Both the position numbers and the translations under genes were made by a program. This document shows, one piece after another, positions 26,794-36,493 of a stretch of 64,000 bases of DNA; position 1 is the stretch's first letter, and the number at the start of each line of letters is the position of its first letter. Origin of the DNA: Antrihabitans auranticaus (lineage in GTDB: Bacteria; Actinomycetota; Actinomycetes; Mycobacteriales; Mycobacteriaceae); contig NZ_JAEMNW010000007.1 of the NCBI RefSeq assembly GCF_016481275.1, positions 62,001 to 126,000 of the forward strand. The letters run 5' to 3'. Under the pieces are notes generated by a model that was given only the letters and a program-made list of their open reading frames with translations, was not told the origin of the DNA and made no database searches.

Positions 26794-26895
26794 ATGGGTT
26801 CAGTGATCAAGAAGCGCCGCAAGCGCATGTCGAAGAAGAAGCACCGCAAGCTGCTTCGTCGCACACGCGTTCAGCGTAGGAAACTCGGTAAGTAG
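26794..26895 (+). CDS. Small ribosomal protein bS22
   Basis: This 33-residue, extremely basic protein ([19 protein letters not shown], then [14 protein letters not shown]) is the AURKAIP1/COX24-like 30S protein bS22 found in actinobacterial ribosomes, equal to Rv0500B. It is shorter than most gene-calling cut-offs. The ATG at 26794 follows a GTGAGGGTTG stretch that may be its ribosome binding site. A hairpin follows 12 bases after the stop. Confidence 0.93.
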
Positions 26896-26907
26896 CCCGA
26901 GTGACTT

Positions 26908-26941
26908 CGATGCCCGTTGCCGATCACGGCAGCGGGCATCG
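26908..26941 (+). terminator. Hairpin terminator after bS22
   Basis: CGATGCCCG-T-TGCCG pairs with CGGCA-G-CGGGCATCG around an ATCA loop: two perfect stem blocks separated by one T-G position. It ends the proC-HTH-bS22 segment. Only a short, weak T-rich stretch follows. Confidence 0.7.
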
Positions 26942-27000
26942 GCGCTTGTTGGTCGTCTGCCCAATTTTTGGACACGATTCTCATGATGTGGACCGCGCAC

Positions 27001-27033
27001 ATTAACTCTTCGTTAGAACTCGGTTAAGACCTG
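27001..27033 (+). repeat. Three 11-base direct repeats upstream of the epimerase gene
   Basis: ATTAACTCTTC, GTTAGAACTCG and GTTAAGACCTG follow each other with a period of 11 bases. One helical turn per repeat is typical for OmpR-family response-regulator sites. A possible -10 box TAGGCT lies at 27055-27060, 30 bases before the epimerase GTG. Confidence 0.4.
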
Positions 27034-27089
27034 TCGACACCGGATTCCAATGGCTAGGCTCTATGCGGTAACGACAGCAAGGGGAATGA

Positions 27090-28163
27090 GTGACTACGAA
27101 CGAACGGGGTGTGCACACACCCAAGGTCGTGCTTGTCACTGGAGCCAGCCGCTACATTGCGGGCTATCTCGTGTCGAAACTCGCGCAGAACCCATCGATC
27201 GACCGGGTCATCGCCGTCGACATGAAGTCGCCGAGCAAAGACCTGCTCCGCAAGATGGGCCGGGCGGAATTCGTTCGCGCCGATATTCGCAATCCCCTTA
27301 TCAGCAAGGTGATTTCGACGAACCTGGTCGATACGGTCGTGCATGCGTCGATGCTGACGCACCCCCCCAAAGCCGGCAGTCGCGCGGCAATGAAGGACCA
27401 GAACGTCCTCGGTGCGATGCAGCTCTTCGCGGCCTGCCAGAAGGCGCCGAGCGTCCGCAAGGTCGTCCTCAAATCGTCCAGCGCGGTCTACGGCTGCAGT
27501 GCCAAGGACCCGATCAAATTCTCCGAACAGATGAGTGCGCGCAAGCCACCTCGTGGCGGCTTTGCCCTCGACACCATCGAAGTCGAAGCTTTCGCGCGCG
27601 GGCTGGGGCGGCGCCGTCCCGAAATTGCGGTGTCGACGTTGCGGCTGAGCCCACTCGTCGGGCCACGGTTGAACTCCGCGGTCTCGCGGTACTTCGCGTC
27701 GCCGGTCGTTCCCACAATTCTCGGCCGCGACGCCCGAATGCAGCTGTTGCACGAGGAAGACGCGCTGGCGGTGCTCGAACACGGAACTGTGTCGGGACCC
27801 GCAGGTACCTTCAACGTCGCAGGTGACGGCGTGATCATGATGTCGCAAGGGGTCAGGAGGGCTGGACGTGTCGAGGCACCGATGCCGTTCTTTCTCTTCA
27901 AGAGTGCCGGGCGCGCATTGATGGGTCCGATCATGCGCGAGTTCTCGAAAGAACAGCTCGACTACTTCAACTTCGGCTGTGGTCTGGATACGACCAGAAT
28001 GCGGACCGAGTTGGGTTTCGAACCGCGCTGGACGACGCTCCAGGCGTTCGACGACTTCGTCAAGGGCGCATCGCTGCGACCGGTGATCAAACCCGAATGG
28101 ATCGATTCGGCTCAGGACAAACTTTTGGAGCTCGTAGGAGCTCCCGTGGGAGCACAGCGATGA
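27090..28163 (+). CDS. NAD-dependent epimerase/dehydratase family protein (Rv0501-like)
   Basis: A 357-residue extended-SDR protein, homologous to GalE2 (Rv0501). The cofactor loop reads LVTGASRYIAGYLVSKLA, then VIAVDMKSP; KSSSAVYGCS and a conserved-like PPRGGF follow. The usual YxxxK catalytic pair is not evident after the serine strand, so epimerase activity is uncertain. The GTG start follows AAGGGGAATGA. The ATG of the acyltransferase overlaps its stop. Three 11-base repeats and a -10 box lie upstream. Confidence 0.8.
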   Translation: MTTNERGVHTPKVVLVTGASRYIAGYLVSKLAQNPSIDRVIAVDMKSPSKDLLRKMGRAEFVRADIRNPLISKVISTNLVDTVVHASMLTHPPKAGSRAAMKDQNVLGAMQLFAACQKAPSVRKVVLKSSSAVYGCSAKDPIKFSEQMSARKPPRGGFALDTIEVEAFARGLGRRRPEIAVSTLRLSPLVGPRLNSAVSRYFASPVVPTILGRDARMQLLHEEDALAVLEHGTVSGPAGTFNVAGDGVIMMSQGVRRAGRVEAPMPFFLFKSAGRALMGPIMREFSKEQLDYFNFGCGLDTTRMRTELGFEPRWTTLQAFDDFVKGASLRPVIKPEWIDSAQDKLLELVGAPVGAQR

Positions 28164-29173
28164 ACGAAGTAGCAAAAGTAATTCAGCTGCGTACCGACGC
28201 AGCCGAGTCGCCACCGCGCGCGCGTCGACGCAGTTCGCTCGAACGTGTGGACGTCCTGCGCGAGGTCACGTCCATCACCGAGCGCATCGAAGAGGCGAAT
28301 CCGCCGCAGACGCTCGGCGAGGCCGCGCGCCGCAGACTGACGCGGACCATCACGGGCACCGCTGATTTCCTGCGCCGCCGCATCACCGGTGACTACCACG
28401 TCGACGAGTTCGGCTTCGATCAGCACTGGCTCGAATCGGTGCTGCTGCCGGTCGTCCGGCCCATCTACGACGCCTGGTTCCGGGTCGAGGTGCGCGGCAT
28501 CGAGAACCTGCCGGTGCGTGGCGCCGGCCTCGTCGTGGCGAACCATGCCGGTGTCGTTCCGCTCGACGGCCTGATGATGTCTGTCGCGGTGCACGACAAC
28601 CATCCCGTGCACCGCGCGCTGCGCCTCCTCGCGGCGGACCTCATCTTCGAGACGCCTGTCGTAGGCACGATCGCCCGCAAGGCCGGGCACACGCTGGCAT
28701 GCACCGCAGACGCCGAGCGTCTGCTCCGCAGCGGCGAATTGACCGGCGTCTTTCCAGAAGGCTTCAAGGGTGTCGGCAAGCCCTACAGCGAGCGCTACAA
28801 GCTGCAGCGGTTCGGCCGTGGTGGCTTCGTGTCGGCCGCCATCAAGACCGGTGCGCCGATCATCCCGTGCTCGATCGTCGGATCCGAGGAGACGTACCCG
28901 AAGCTCGGCGATCTCGCGCCGTTGGCGCGCTTGCTGGGGCTGCCCTACTTCCCGGTCACCCCGCTGTTCCCGCACCTTGGTCCGCTGGGCATGATCCCGA
29001 TGCCGTCGAAGTGGTACATCGAGTTCGGCGAGCCGATCCCGACCGACTCCTACGACCCGTCCGACGCTGACGACCCGATGGTGACCTTCGAGGTCACCGA
29101 CCAGGTGCGGGAGACGATCCAGCAGACGCTCTACCGCCAATTGGCAAAGCGCCGCAGCGTCTTCCTGGGCTGA
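28160..29173 (+). CDS. Lysophospholipid acyltransferase family protein (Rv0502-like)
   Basis: A 337-residue PlsC-like acyltransferase. Motif I appears as NHAGVVPLDG, the family variant with a longer gap between His and Asp; motif III is GVFPEGFKGVGKP and motif IV is APIIPCSIVGSEETYP. It would acylate a lysophospholipid or glycerophosphate at the membrane. ATGA overlap couples it to the epimerase. Its stop abuts the stop of the convergent HAD gene (TGATCA). Confidence 0.85.
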   Translation: MNEVAKVIQLRTDAAESPPRARRRSSLERVDVLREVTSITERIEEANPPQTLGEAARRRLTRTITGTADFLRRRITGDYHVDEFGFDQHWLESVLLPVVRPIYDAWFRVEVRGIENLPVRGAGLVVANHAGVVPLDGLMMSVAVHDNHPVHRALRLLAADLIFETPVVGTIARKAGHTLACTADAERLLRSGELTGVFPEGFKGVGKPYSERYKLQRFGRGGFVSAAIKTGAPIIPCSIVGSEETYPKLGDLAPLARLLGLPYFPVTPLFPHLGPLGMIPMPSKWYIEFGEPIPTDSYDPSDADDPMVTFEVTDQVRETIQQTLYRQLAKRRSVFLG

Positions 29174-30190
29174 TCAGCTCGCGATCGGTACTTTCCGCCG
29201 TGTGATCACGGCGGCAAGTGCGCCGCCGGCGGCACCGAGGACCAGGGCGGTCGGCACGCCGACCTTGGCGGCCTTGCGTGCGGTCCGGAAGTCACGGATT
29301 TCCCAACCGCGATTCTTGGCCAGTTCGCGCAGGTCCGAATCAGGGTTGATGGCGACCGCGGTGCCGCACAGCGAAAGCATCGGTACGTCGTTGTGGCTGT
29401 CGGAATACGCGGTACAGCGCTTGAGGTTCAGGCCTTCCCTGATCGCCAGCGTGCGGACCGCGTGGGCCTTGCCGAGGCCGTGCAGAATGTCGCCAACGAG
29501 CCGACCGGTGAAGAGTCCGTTCTCGCTTTCGGCAACTGTGCCGAGAGCACCCGTGAGGCCGAGTCGTTTGGCGATCACCTGCGCGAGTTCGACCGGTGTG
29601 GCGGTGACGAGCCAGACCTGCTGGCCCGCGTCGAGATGCATCTGCGCCAGCGCGCGCGTGCCAGGCCAGATCTTGTCGGCGATGATCTCGTCGTAGATCT
29701 CCTCGCCGAGCCGGGCAAGCTCCGCGGTGGACCTGCCCCGGATGAACGACAGCGCCTTCTCGCGGCCGCTCGCCACGTCGGTGCTGCTCTCCTTGCCGGT
29801 CACACGGAACTTGACCTGCTTCCACGCGAAGTCCACGAGGTCTGCGGTGTTGAGGTATTTGCGCGCCGCAAGTCCGCGGGCGAAGTGCACGATCGACGCG
29901 CCCTGCACCATCGTGTTGTCGACGTCGAAGAAGGCTGCCGCTGTGAGGTCGCGGGGGACTGCGGTCTCATCGGCTGCGGGCTCGGCAGGTGTGATACTGC
30001 TCTCGAGTTCGTGCAGCGCAAGGGCGGCGTCCGCACTCGCCTCACCGGCGAGGTTCGCGCGCACCTCGGCCTCGGTAGGACCCAGCGGGTTGCGGTTGCG
30101 GCGCCGGCCACCGTCGAACACGCCGACCACCGACACCCCGAACACAGTCACACGTAACAGCGTGGCCATTGGCCCCGTATGCCCCGGCAC
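29174..30190 (-). CDS. HAD-family phosphatase (SerB1-like)
   Basis: A 338-residue HAD-IB hydrolase homologous to Rv0505c. Motif I is [16 protein letters not shown], motif II lies in [13 protein letters not shown], and motif III/IV is [18 protein letters not shown]-terminal hydrophobic segment ([20 protein letters not shown]) suggests membrane anchoring. Phosphoserine is a possible substrate but is not shown. GTG 30190 is chosen because GGGAGG (30201-30196 on its strand) lies five bases upstream; a GTG two codons earlier overlaps that site. Confidence 0.85.
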   Translation of the reverse strand: MPGHTGPMATLLRVTVFGVSVVGVFDGGRRRNRNPLGPTEAEVRANLAGEASADAALALHELESSITPAEPAADETAVPRDLTAAAFFDVDNTMVQGASIVHFARGLAARKYLNTADLVDFAWKQVKFRVTGKESSTDVASGREKALSFIRGRSTAELARLGEEIYDEIIADKIWPGTRALAQMHLDAGQQVWLVTATPVELAQVIAKRLGLTGALGTVAESENGLFTGRLVGDILHGLGKAHAVRTLAIREGLNLKRCTAYSDSHNDVPMLSLCGTAVAINPDSDLRELAKNRGWEIRDFRTARKAAKVGVPTALVLGAAGGALAAVITRRKVPIAS

Positions 30191-30260
30191 TCGCACCTCC
30201 CGTTAGCAACCCAAGACAACAGTAGCCCGGTTCACAGACGGTGATGGCAGAGTGATCGCC

Positions 30261-30521
30261 ATGAGTCCGGCCACACATTCCGTCGTTCTTCTGACCCGTG
30301 CTGGTTGCAGCCTTTGCGACAAGGCAGCGGTGACTTTGCAGGCGATTTGCGACGACTTCGGGATCGCGGTCGAGAGCATCGACATCGATGCAATTGCACA
30401 GGTAAAGCCGCAATTGCGCGCAGAATACGGCGATCGTGTTCCCGTCGTGTTGCTCGACGGTGCAGAGCACAGCTATTGGGAAGTCGACGAACCGCGCTTG
30501 CGAAGCGACCTTCGCAGCTGA
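30261..30521 (+). CDS. Glutaredoxin-like thioredoxin-fold protein
   Basis: An 86-residue glutaredoxin-like protein with the redox motif RAGCSLCDKA near residue 15, homologous to Rv0508. The cis-proline region is DRVPVVLLDG. It probably exchanges disulfides in the cytoplasm. ATG 30261 is used; a GTG nine bases earlier is possible. It lies divergent to the HAD gene and upstream of the rex-hem operon. GTTCACA at 30230-30236 resembles a Rex half-site. Confidence 0.82.
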   Translation: MSPATHSVVLLTRAGCSLCDKAAVTLQAICDDFGIAVESIDIDAIAQVKPQLRAEYGDRVPVVLLDGAEHSYWEVDEPRLRSDLRS

Positions 30522-30606
30522 CGGTATCTGCGCAATCTTGCGTCGCGAATCCGGTCCGCGAGCGCCCTTGCAGGTGGGAATGTAGATCGGCAGGAAATCC
30601 GCCGAC

Positions 30607-30645
30607 TTTGGGAATGGCTTCACAAGCAGTTACCGTGGTGTGAAC
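30607..30645 (+). promoter_or_regulatory. rex-hem promoter with Rex-like half-sites
   Basis: TTGGGA (30607-30612) and TACCGT (30630-30635), 17 bases apart, form a good promoter. TTCACA (30618-30623) sits in the spacer, and TGTGAACG (30638-30645) sits just after the -10 box. TGTGAACG is a perfect left half of the Streptomyces Rex operator TGTGAACGCGTTCACA. Rex bound here would block RNA polymerase. The right half after 30645 is not conserved. Confidence 0.45.
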
Positions 30646-30703
30646 GATTCCCCGGATCAGCGTTGTCTCCGGCGAAAAACCTCCCGGACGAGGAGCTACA
30701 AAC

Positions 30704-31456
30704 GTGACAGAAGAGCACCAGACGCCTCGGACTCGTGGCATGTCTGGAGCACTGCACGACAGCAAGGACATACCGCCGGCGACTGTGTCCCGGCTCGCGA
30801 CCTACCTTCGTGTGCTCGGCGTCATGGTCGACGCTGGAACCCTCATCGTATCGAGTGAGGAACTGGCTGCCGCAGCGGGTGTCGGCTCGGCGAAGTTACG
30901 TAAAGATCTCTCTTTTCTGGGACCCAACGGTGTTCGCGGCGTCGGCTACGACGTTGCTCGGCTGCGCTCGCGGATCGAACGCGCGCTCGGCCTCGAGCAG
31001 GGCCACCGCGTGATCCTCGTCGGTGTCGGCAACCTCGGCCGCGCGCTCGCGGGATACGGCGGTTTCGCCCGGCGCGGCTTCACGATGGTCGGCCTCTTCG
31101 ACACTGCTCCTGAACTGATCGGTACCTCCGTCGGTGAGCTGCCGGTCCGCGACGTCGCAGACCTCATGCCCGCGTGCGTCGAACTCGAACCGACAATCGC
31201 CGTCGTCGCGGTTCCCGACGAAGCCGCACAGCTCACCTGCGATCGATTGGTCGAAGCGGGTGTGCGTTGCGTGCTCAGCTTCTCACCGCTCGCGTTGGAT
31301 GTGCCCGGCCACGTCGAGGTTCGCAGGGTCGACCTGGCGGTCGAGATGCAGATGTTGTCTTTCAGCAATACCCGGAATGGGCTGGCAGCGAGCATGGGGG
31401 CTTCGCGCCTCGCGCATCGCCGCGGCCTGAGTGAGGGATCGGTGGTATCGCAATGA
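30704..31456 (+). CDS. rex: Redox-sensing transcriptional repressor Rex
   Basis: Rex senses the NADH/NAD+ ratio and represses respiratory genes when NAD+ is high. The 250-residue protein has the N-terminal winged helix ([18 protein letters not shown], then [20 protein letters not shown]) and a Rossmann domain with [19 protein letters not shown] and the late [23 protein letters not shown] 30704 has GAGGAG about 10 bases upstream. It is coupled by ATGA to hemA, as in Streptomyces. From memory, M. tuberculosis lacks rex at this place, so its retention here marks a difference. Confidence 0.92.
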   Translation: MTEEHQTPRTRGMSGALHDSKDIPPATVSRLATYLRVLGVMVDAGTLIVSSEELAAAAGVGSAKLRKDLSFLGPNGVRGVGYDVARLRSRIERALGLEQGHRVILVGVGNLGRALAGYGGFARRGFTMVGLFDTAPELIGTSVGELPVRDVADLMPACVELEPTIAVVAVPDEAAQLTCDRLVEAGVRCVLSFSPLALDVPGHVEVRRVDLAVEMQMLSFSNTRNGLAASMGASRLAHRRGLSEGSVVSQ

Positions 31457-32868
31457 GTGTTCTGCTCGTCGGGATCTCGCATCGGAGCGCCCCCGTCGCA
31501 GTGCTGGAGCGCGTCGCGATCACCGACACGGACCGGCCGAAGATGACGGAGAAGATGCTGGCCTCGAGCCACATCTCGGAGGTCATGATCGTTTCGACCT
31601 GCAACCGCGTGGAGATCTACGCGGTGGTCGACGCCTTCCACGGTGCACTTGCGGAGGTCGGCGAACTGCTGGCCAAGCATTCGGGCATGCCGCTCGCGGA
31701 CCTCACCAAGCACGCTTATGTGCGTTACAGCGAGGCCGCGGCGGAACATCTGTTCGCAGTGGCGAGCGGCCTCGATTCGATGGTGATCGGCGAGCAGCAG
31801 GTCCTCGGTCAGATTCGCGCCGCGTACGCGTCTTCGGATGCGCAGCAGGCGGCGGGACGGGTACTGCACGAGCTCGCGCAGCAGGCGCTTCGCGTCGGTA
31901 AGCGAGTGCACTCGGAGACCGGTATCGATTCGGCGGGTGCGTCGGTCGTTTCGGTCGCGCTCGAACGCGCGTCGGCGCAGCTGGCAGTGACCGGTGGTAG
32001 CGACCTTGTCGGTCGGACCGGTGTCGTCGTCGGTGCCGGTGCCATGGGCGGCCTGGCGGTCGCCCACCTGATTCGCGCGGGCATCGGCGAGATCGTGGTC
32101 GTCAACCGCACACAGGACCGTGGCCAGCGGCTCGCGGACACGGCAAGTGCGCAGGGCGTTACCGCCCGCGCCGTCGCGCTCGACCACCTGACCGAAGCGA
32201 TGTCGAACGCCGACGTGCTGATCACCTGTACCGGCGCGGTCGGTGCGGTTGTGACGCTCGCCGATGCGCATCGCGCGCTGGCAAAGCGTGACTGTGCCGA
32301 CCGCCTGATGGTGATCTGTGACCTCGGTCTGCCGCGCGATGTCGAGCACGCGGTAGCGGGTCTGCCGGGAATCTTCGTCATCGACATGGAGACGCTGCAG
32401 CACGATCCTGCTGCCGGCGCTGCTGCGGCGGATGCGGAGGCAGCGCGCGAGATCGTCGCCGGTGAGCTCGCGCAGTACCTCGCCAGCCAGCGCCTCGCGG
32501 AGGTCACACCGACTGTCACCGCGCTGCGCCAGCGCGCGGCGGAGGTCGTCGAGGCCGAACTCATGCGGCTCGAGACGCGCCTGCCGGGCCTGGACAATCC
32601 GCAGCGTGACGAGGTCGCACGGACCGTGCGCCGCGTCGTCGACAAGTTGCTGCACGCGCCGACGGTCCGCATCAAGCAGCTGGCCTCGTCGCCCGGTGGC
32701 GATACCTACGCGGAAGCCCTGCGTGAACTCTTCGAACTGAAACCCGGTGCGGCCCAAGCAGTTGCGACGCCGATGGAGATCAGCGCGGTCGAGCTGGCCG
32801 ACGATTTCACCATCGCCCGGGAACAGCTCTTCGGTGATATCTCCGGTCTCGATCGGGGGGCTCTGTGA
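31453..32868 (+). CDS. hemA: Glutamyl-tRNA reductase
   Basis: HemA reduces glutamyl-tRNA(Glu) to glutamate-1-semialdehyde with NADPH, the first step of the C5 heme pathway. The 471-residue protein has [14 protein letters not shown], catalytic Cys50 in [28 protein letters not shown], and the NADPH loop [17 protein letters not shown]. The C-terminal dimerisation helix is intact. The ATG overlaps the rex stop and its own stop overlaps the hemC GTG, so rex-hemA-hemC are translationally coupled. Confidence 0.96.
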   Translation: MSVLLVGISHRSAPVAVLERVAITDTDRPKMTEKMLASSHISEVMIVSTCNRVEIYAVVDAFHGALAEVGELLAKHSGMPLADLTKHAYVRYSEAAAEHLFAVASGLDSMVIGEQQVLGQIRAAYASSDAQQAAGRVLHELAQQALRVGKRVHSETGIDSAGASVVSVALERASAQLAVTGGSDLVGRTGVVVGAGAMGGLAVAHLIRAGIGEIVVVNRTQDRGQRLADTASAQGVTARAVALDHLTEAMSNADVLITCTGAVGAVVTLADAHRALAKRDCADRLMVICDLGLPRDVEHAVAGLPGIFVIDMETLQHDPAAGAAAADAEAAREIVAGELAQYLASQRLAEVTPTVTALRQRAAEVVEAELMRLETRLPGLDNPQRDEVARTVRRVVDKLLHAPTVRIKQLASSPGGDTYAEALRELFELKPGAAQAVATPMEISAVELADDFTIAREQLFGDISGLDRGAL

Positions 32869-33848
32869 GTATTGCTCCCGACACCGCCGACGTGGCCGTC
32901 TCGGAGCGTCCCGTGTGGCGTATCGGCACGCGTGGCAGCCTGCTCGCGACCACCCAGGCCGGGACTGTGCGTGACGCATTGATCGCCGCCGGGCACAGCG
33001 CGGAGTTGGTCATCGTCAAGACCGCCGGTGACGAGTCGAGCGAACCCGTCGCGACGATCGGCGTCGGCGTCTTCACGACCGCCCTGCGCGATCAGCTCGC
33101 CGCAGACGCTGTCGACATCGCCGTGCACTCGTACAAAGACCTGCCCACAGCGCCGGACGAGCGATTCGAGATCGCCGCCATCCCGCAGCGGGAAGATCCG
33201 CGCGACGCGCTCGTCGCGCGCGACGGTCTCGTCCTCGGTGAACTGCCCGCCGGCTCGAAGGTCGGCACGTCCGCACCGCGGCGTATCGCGCAACTGCTCG
33301 CACTCGGCCTCGGGCTCGAGCTCGTTCCGCTTCGCGGCAACCTGGACACTCGACTGCGGAAGGTCGCCGACGGCGAACTCGATGCCGTCGTCGTCGCTCG
33401 CGCGGGCCTTTCGCGGATCGGCCGCCTCGACGCAGTCACCGAAGCGCTCGAACCCGTCCAGATGCTGCCTGCGCCTGCGCAGGGCGCGCTCGCGGTCGAA
33501 TGCCGAGTCGCGGACACAGACCTCGTCGCCGCGCTGTCGGCACTCGACGATGCGCCGACGCGGGCTGCGGTCGTCGCAGAGCGCGCCGTTCTTGCCGAGC
33601 TCGAAGCCGGTTGTACCGCGCCCGTCGGTGCACTGGCAGAGGTAGTCGAATCGTTGGACGACGACGGTCGGATCTTCGACGAGCTGTCACTGCGCGCGTG
33701 CGTCGCAGCCGTCGACGGGTCCGATGCGATCCGCGCGTCCATCGTCGGTGCACCCGACGACGCCGAACAGTTGGGCCGGGCCCTGGCCCGGGAATTGCTG
33801 GACCTGGGAGCACGTGACCTGATGGTCGGGGGTGGGGGAGTTGCCTGA
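32865..33848 (+). CDS. hemC: Porphobilinogen deaminase (hydroxymethylbilane synthase)
   Basis: HemC polymerises four porphobilinogen units into hydroxymethylbilane. The 327-residue enzyme contains [48 protein letters not shown], and Cys250 in [12 protein letters not shown], the attachment site of the dipyrromethane cofactor. The GTG start overlaps the hemA stop (GTGA). hemD follows after 102 bases that hold a small GC-rich hairpin (33885-33899). Confidence 0.96.
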   Translation: MSIAPDTADVAVSERPVWRIGTRGSLLATTQAGTVRDALIAAGHSAELVIVKTAGDESSEPVATIGVGVFTTALRDQLAADAVDIAVHSYKDLPTAPDERFEIAAIPQREDPRDALVARDGLVLGELPAGSKVGTSAPRRIAQLLALGLGLELVPLRGNLDTRLRKVADGELDAVVVARAGLSRIGRLDAVTEALEPVQMLPAPAQGALAVECRVADTDLVAALSALDDAPTRAAVVAERAVLAELEAGCTAPVGALAEVVESLDDDGRIFDELSLRACVAAVDGSDAIRASIVGAPDDAEQLGRALARELLDLGARDLMVGGGGVA

Positions 33849-33950
33849 TCCGGTGCCCCGAATAGCCGACGGCGCTAAACCGGACCGCCCAGTGGGCGGA
33901 CCCCCGATCCCGAAGAATGCTCGAGAAACAAAAGCACTGGAGAACAATCG

Positions 33951-35498
33951 ATGAGCCGAGCCCGTAAGAACACCCCTGGACGGATCCTGTTCGTAGGATC
34001 CGGCCCAGGCGATCCGGCCCTGCTCACCGTACGAGCACGGGAAGTGCTCGTCGGCGCGGAGCTGGCTTTCACCGATCCTGATGTCGACAGCGGGGTTGTC
34101 GCACTTATCGGCGCCGCGGCGCCCGAGGATGCGCCCGCCGAGGTGCGGCCCGCCCTGGGTGACCCGGGTGAGGTCGCCAAGACACTTGTCACCGAGGCGC
34201 GCAACGGCCACGACGTGGTCCGCGTTGTTTCCGGCGACCCGCTGACCACCGATTCGGTGATCGCCGAGGTCACCGCCGTGGCCCGCACGAACGTGCATTT
34301 CGAGGTCCTCCCGGGTCTGCCGGGCGGGTCGGCTGTGCCGAGCTACGCGGGCATGGCGCTCGGTTCGACGCATACCGAAGCGGATGTCCGCGGCGAGGTC
34401 GATTGGGCCGCGCTCGCGTCGGCTCCCGGTCCGCTCGTCCTGCACGCAACGTCGGGTCACCTCGCAGAGACGGCAAGCGCGCTCGTCGAGCACGGCCTTG
34501 CACCACAGACTCCGGCGGCGATCACCGTTCGCGGTACGACGCGGCAGCAGCGGACCATCGAGGCGACGCTCGCGACGCTGAACGATTCCGGTGCCGAGCT
34601 GGTCGGTCCGCTGGTCGTCACGGTCGGCAAGATCGTGACGCAGCGCGCCAAGATGTCGTGGTGGGAGTCGCGCGCGCTCTATGGCTGGACCGTCCTCGTG
34701 CCGCGCACGAAGGATCAGGCCGGCGAAATGAGCGAGCGTCTCGTGACGCACGGTGCCGTGCCGATCGAGGTTCCGACCATCGCGGTCGAGCCGCCGCGCA
34801 GTCCCGCGCAGATGGAACGCGCGGTCAAGGGCCTGGTCGACGGCCGCTACCAGTGGGTCGTCTTCACGTCGACCAACGCGGTCCGCGCCGTGTGGGAGAA
34901 GTTTGCCGAGTTCGGCCTGGACGCCCGCGCGTTCTCGGGCGTCAAGATCGCGTGCGTCGGGGAAGCGACCGCGGACAAGGTGCGCTCGTTCGGCATCAAT
35001 CCGGAACTCGTGCCGAAGGGTGAGCAGAGCTCGCTCGGTCTGCTCGAGGAGTTCGCCGAGTACGACGAGGTCTTCGACCCGGTCAACCGGGTCCTGCTGC
35101 CGCGCGCCGACATTGCGACGGAAACGCTCGCCGAAGGACTGCGGGAACGCGGCTGGGAGATCGACGACGTCACCGCCTACCGCACGGTCCGGGCTGCTCC
35201 GCCGCCGGCGCAGACGCGCGAGATGATCAAGGCCGGCGGGTTCGACGCCGTTCTGTTCACCTCGTCGTCCACGGTCCGGAATCTGGTCGGCATCGCGGGC
35301 AAGCCGCATGCGCGGACGCTCGTCGCGTGTATCGGCCCGAAGACCGCCGAGACCGCGATCGAGTTCGGTCTGCGCGTCGATGTCCAGCCCGAGCTTGCTC
35401 AGGTCGGACCGCTCGTCGAGGCGCTCGCCGAGCACGCTGCGCGACTGCGCGCCGAGGGTGCGCTGCCGCCGCCGCGTAAGAAGAGCCGCAGGCGGTAA
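33951..35498 (+). CDS. hemD: Fused uroporphyrinogen methyltransferase-like / uroporphyrinogen-III synthase
   Basis: A 515-residue two-domain protein. The N-terminal part (about 1-230) resembles the CobA/SUMT methylase, with [20 protein letters not shown] and [16 protein letters not shown]. The C-terminal part (about 240-505) is HemD, with [34 protein letters not shown] and [17 protein letters not shown], and cyclises hydroxymethylbilane to uroporphyrinogen III. The methylase half looks more divergent than free-standing SUMTs and may be inactive. GGAG nine bases upstream supports ATG 33951. hemB begins five bases after its stop. Confidence 0.92.
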   Translation: MSRARKNTPGRILFVGSGPGDPALLTVRAREVLVGAELAFTDPDVDSGVVALIGAAAPEDAPAEVRPALGDPGEVAKTLVTEARNGHDVVRVVSGDPLTTDSVIAEVTAVARTNVHFEVLPGLPGGSAVPSYAGMALGSTHTEADVRGEVDWAALASAPGPLVLHATSGHLAETASALVEHGLAPQTPAAITVRGTTRQQRTIEATLATLNDSGAELVGPLVVTVGKIVTQRAKMSWWESRALYGWTVLVPRTKDQAGEMSERLVTHGAVPIEVPTIAVEPPRSPAQMERAVKGLVDGRYQWVVFTSTNAVRAVWEKFAEFGLDARAFSGVKIACVGEATADKVRSFGINPELVPKGEQSSLGLLEEFAEYDEVFDPVNRVLLPRADIATETLAEGLRERGWEIDDVTAYRTVRAAPPPAQTREMIKAGGFDAVLFTSSSTVRNLVGIAGKPHARTLVACIGPKTAETAIEFGLRVDVQPELAQVGPLVEALAEHAARLRAEGALPPPRKKSRRR

Positions 35499-35503
35499 GC
35501 GCT

Positions 35504-36493
35504 CTGTTCCCCCTGGACCGCCCGCGGCGACTTCGCCGGACACCTGCACTGCGGCGCCTCGTCGCCGAGACGTCAGTGGAGCCGAGGCATCTTGTGCTCC
35601 CGATGTTCGTCGCCGACGGCATCGACGAGCCACGCGCAATTTCGTCGATGCCGGGTGTCGTGCAGCACACTCTCGATTCGCTGACGAAGGCCGCCACCGA
35701 TGCAGTGTCGGCTGGTGTCGGTGGGCTGATGCTGTTCGGCGTTCCGACACCCGCGGACAAGGACGCAGACGGCTCCGCCGCGTCGGATCCCGACGGGATT
35801 CTGAATCGCGGACTCCGTACCTTGCGTGACGAGCTCGGGGACTCGACGGTCTTGATGGCCGACACCTGTCTCGACGAGTTCACCGATCACGGACATTGCG
35901 GTGTGCTCGCCGCGGACGGGTCGGTCGACAACGACGCGACTCTGCGCCGGTATGTCGACATGGCGCTCGCGCAAGCCGACGCCGGTGCGCACCTGCTCGG
36001 CACGAGCGGGATGATGGACGGCCAGGTCGGTGCGATTCGTGAAGCGCTCGATTCTTCCGGGCGCTCGGGTACGGGGATCATCGCGTACGCAGCGAAGTAC
36101 GCGTCGGCGTTCTACGGACCGTTCCGCGAAGCCGTCGGGTCGTCGTTGCAAGGTGACCGCCGAACCTATCAGCAGGACGCGGCGAATCGACGCGAATCCT
36201 GGCGAGAGGTCGATCTGGACCTCGCCGAGGGTGCTGACATCGTCATGGTGAAACCCGCGATGAGCTACCTCGACGTCCTGCGAGAGGTCGCGGACCGATC
36301 GTCGGTTCCTGTTGCCGCATATCAGATTTCGGGCGAGTACGCGATGATCACCGCCGCCGCAGAGCGCGGCTGGATCGATCGCGATGCAGCGATTCTCGAA
36401 TCGTTGACGAGTATCCGCCGTGCCGGCGCAGACATCGTCCTCACCTATTGGGCGGCGGAAGCTGCTCGCTGGCTGGGTAATTCGAGGTCGTAG
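35504..36493 (+). CDS. hemB: Delta-aminolevulinic acid dehydratase, probable CTG start
   Basis: HemB condenses two aminolevulinate molecules to porphobilinogen. Schiff-base lysines lie in [16 protein letters not shown] and [13 protein letters not shown]. The metal loop [15 protein letters not shown] keeps two cysteines but has Asp at the third position. The conserved N-terminus [18 protein letters not shown] is encoded before the first in-frame GTG (35576); between it and the in-frame stop at 35477 there is no ATG, GTG or TTG. CTG 35504 gives 329 residues, the length I recall for M. tuberculosis HemB, and has AGGCGG eight bases upstream. CTG 35513 is an alternative. Confidence 0.88.
   Translation: MFPLDRPRRLRRTPALRRLVAETSVEPRHLVLPMFVADGIDEPRAISSMPGVVQHTLDSLTKAATDAVSAGVGGLMLFGVPTPADKDADGSAASDPDGILNRGLRTLRDELGDSTVLMADTCLDEFTDHGHCGVLAADGSVDNDATLRRYVDMALAQADAGAHLLGTSGMMDGQVGAIREALDSSGRSGTGIIAYAAKYASAFYGPFREAVGSSLQGDRRTYQQDAANRRESWREVDLDLAEGADIVMVKPAMSYLDVLREVADRSSVPVAAYQISGEYAMITAAAERGWIDRDAAILESLTSIRRAGADIVLTYWAAEAARWLGNSRS

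Noticed and set aside
33885-33899. Hairpin CCGCCC-AGT-GGGCGG between hemC and hemD as terminator
   Set aside because: The stem is only six pairs, the genes belong to one pathway and hemD has no clear promoter, so it is more likely a processing or pausing site at most.
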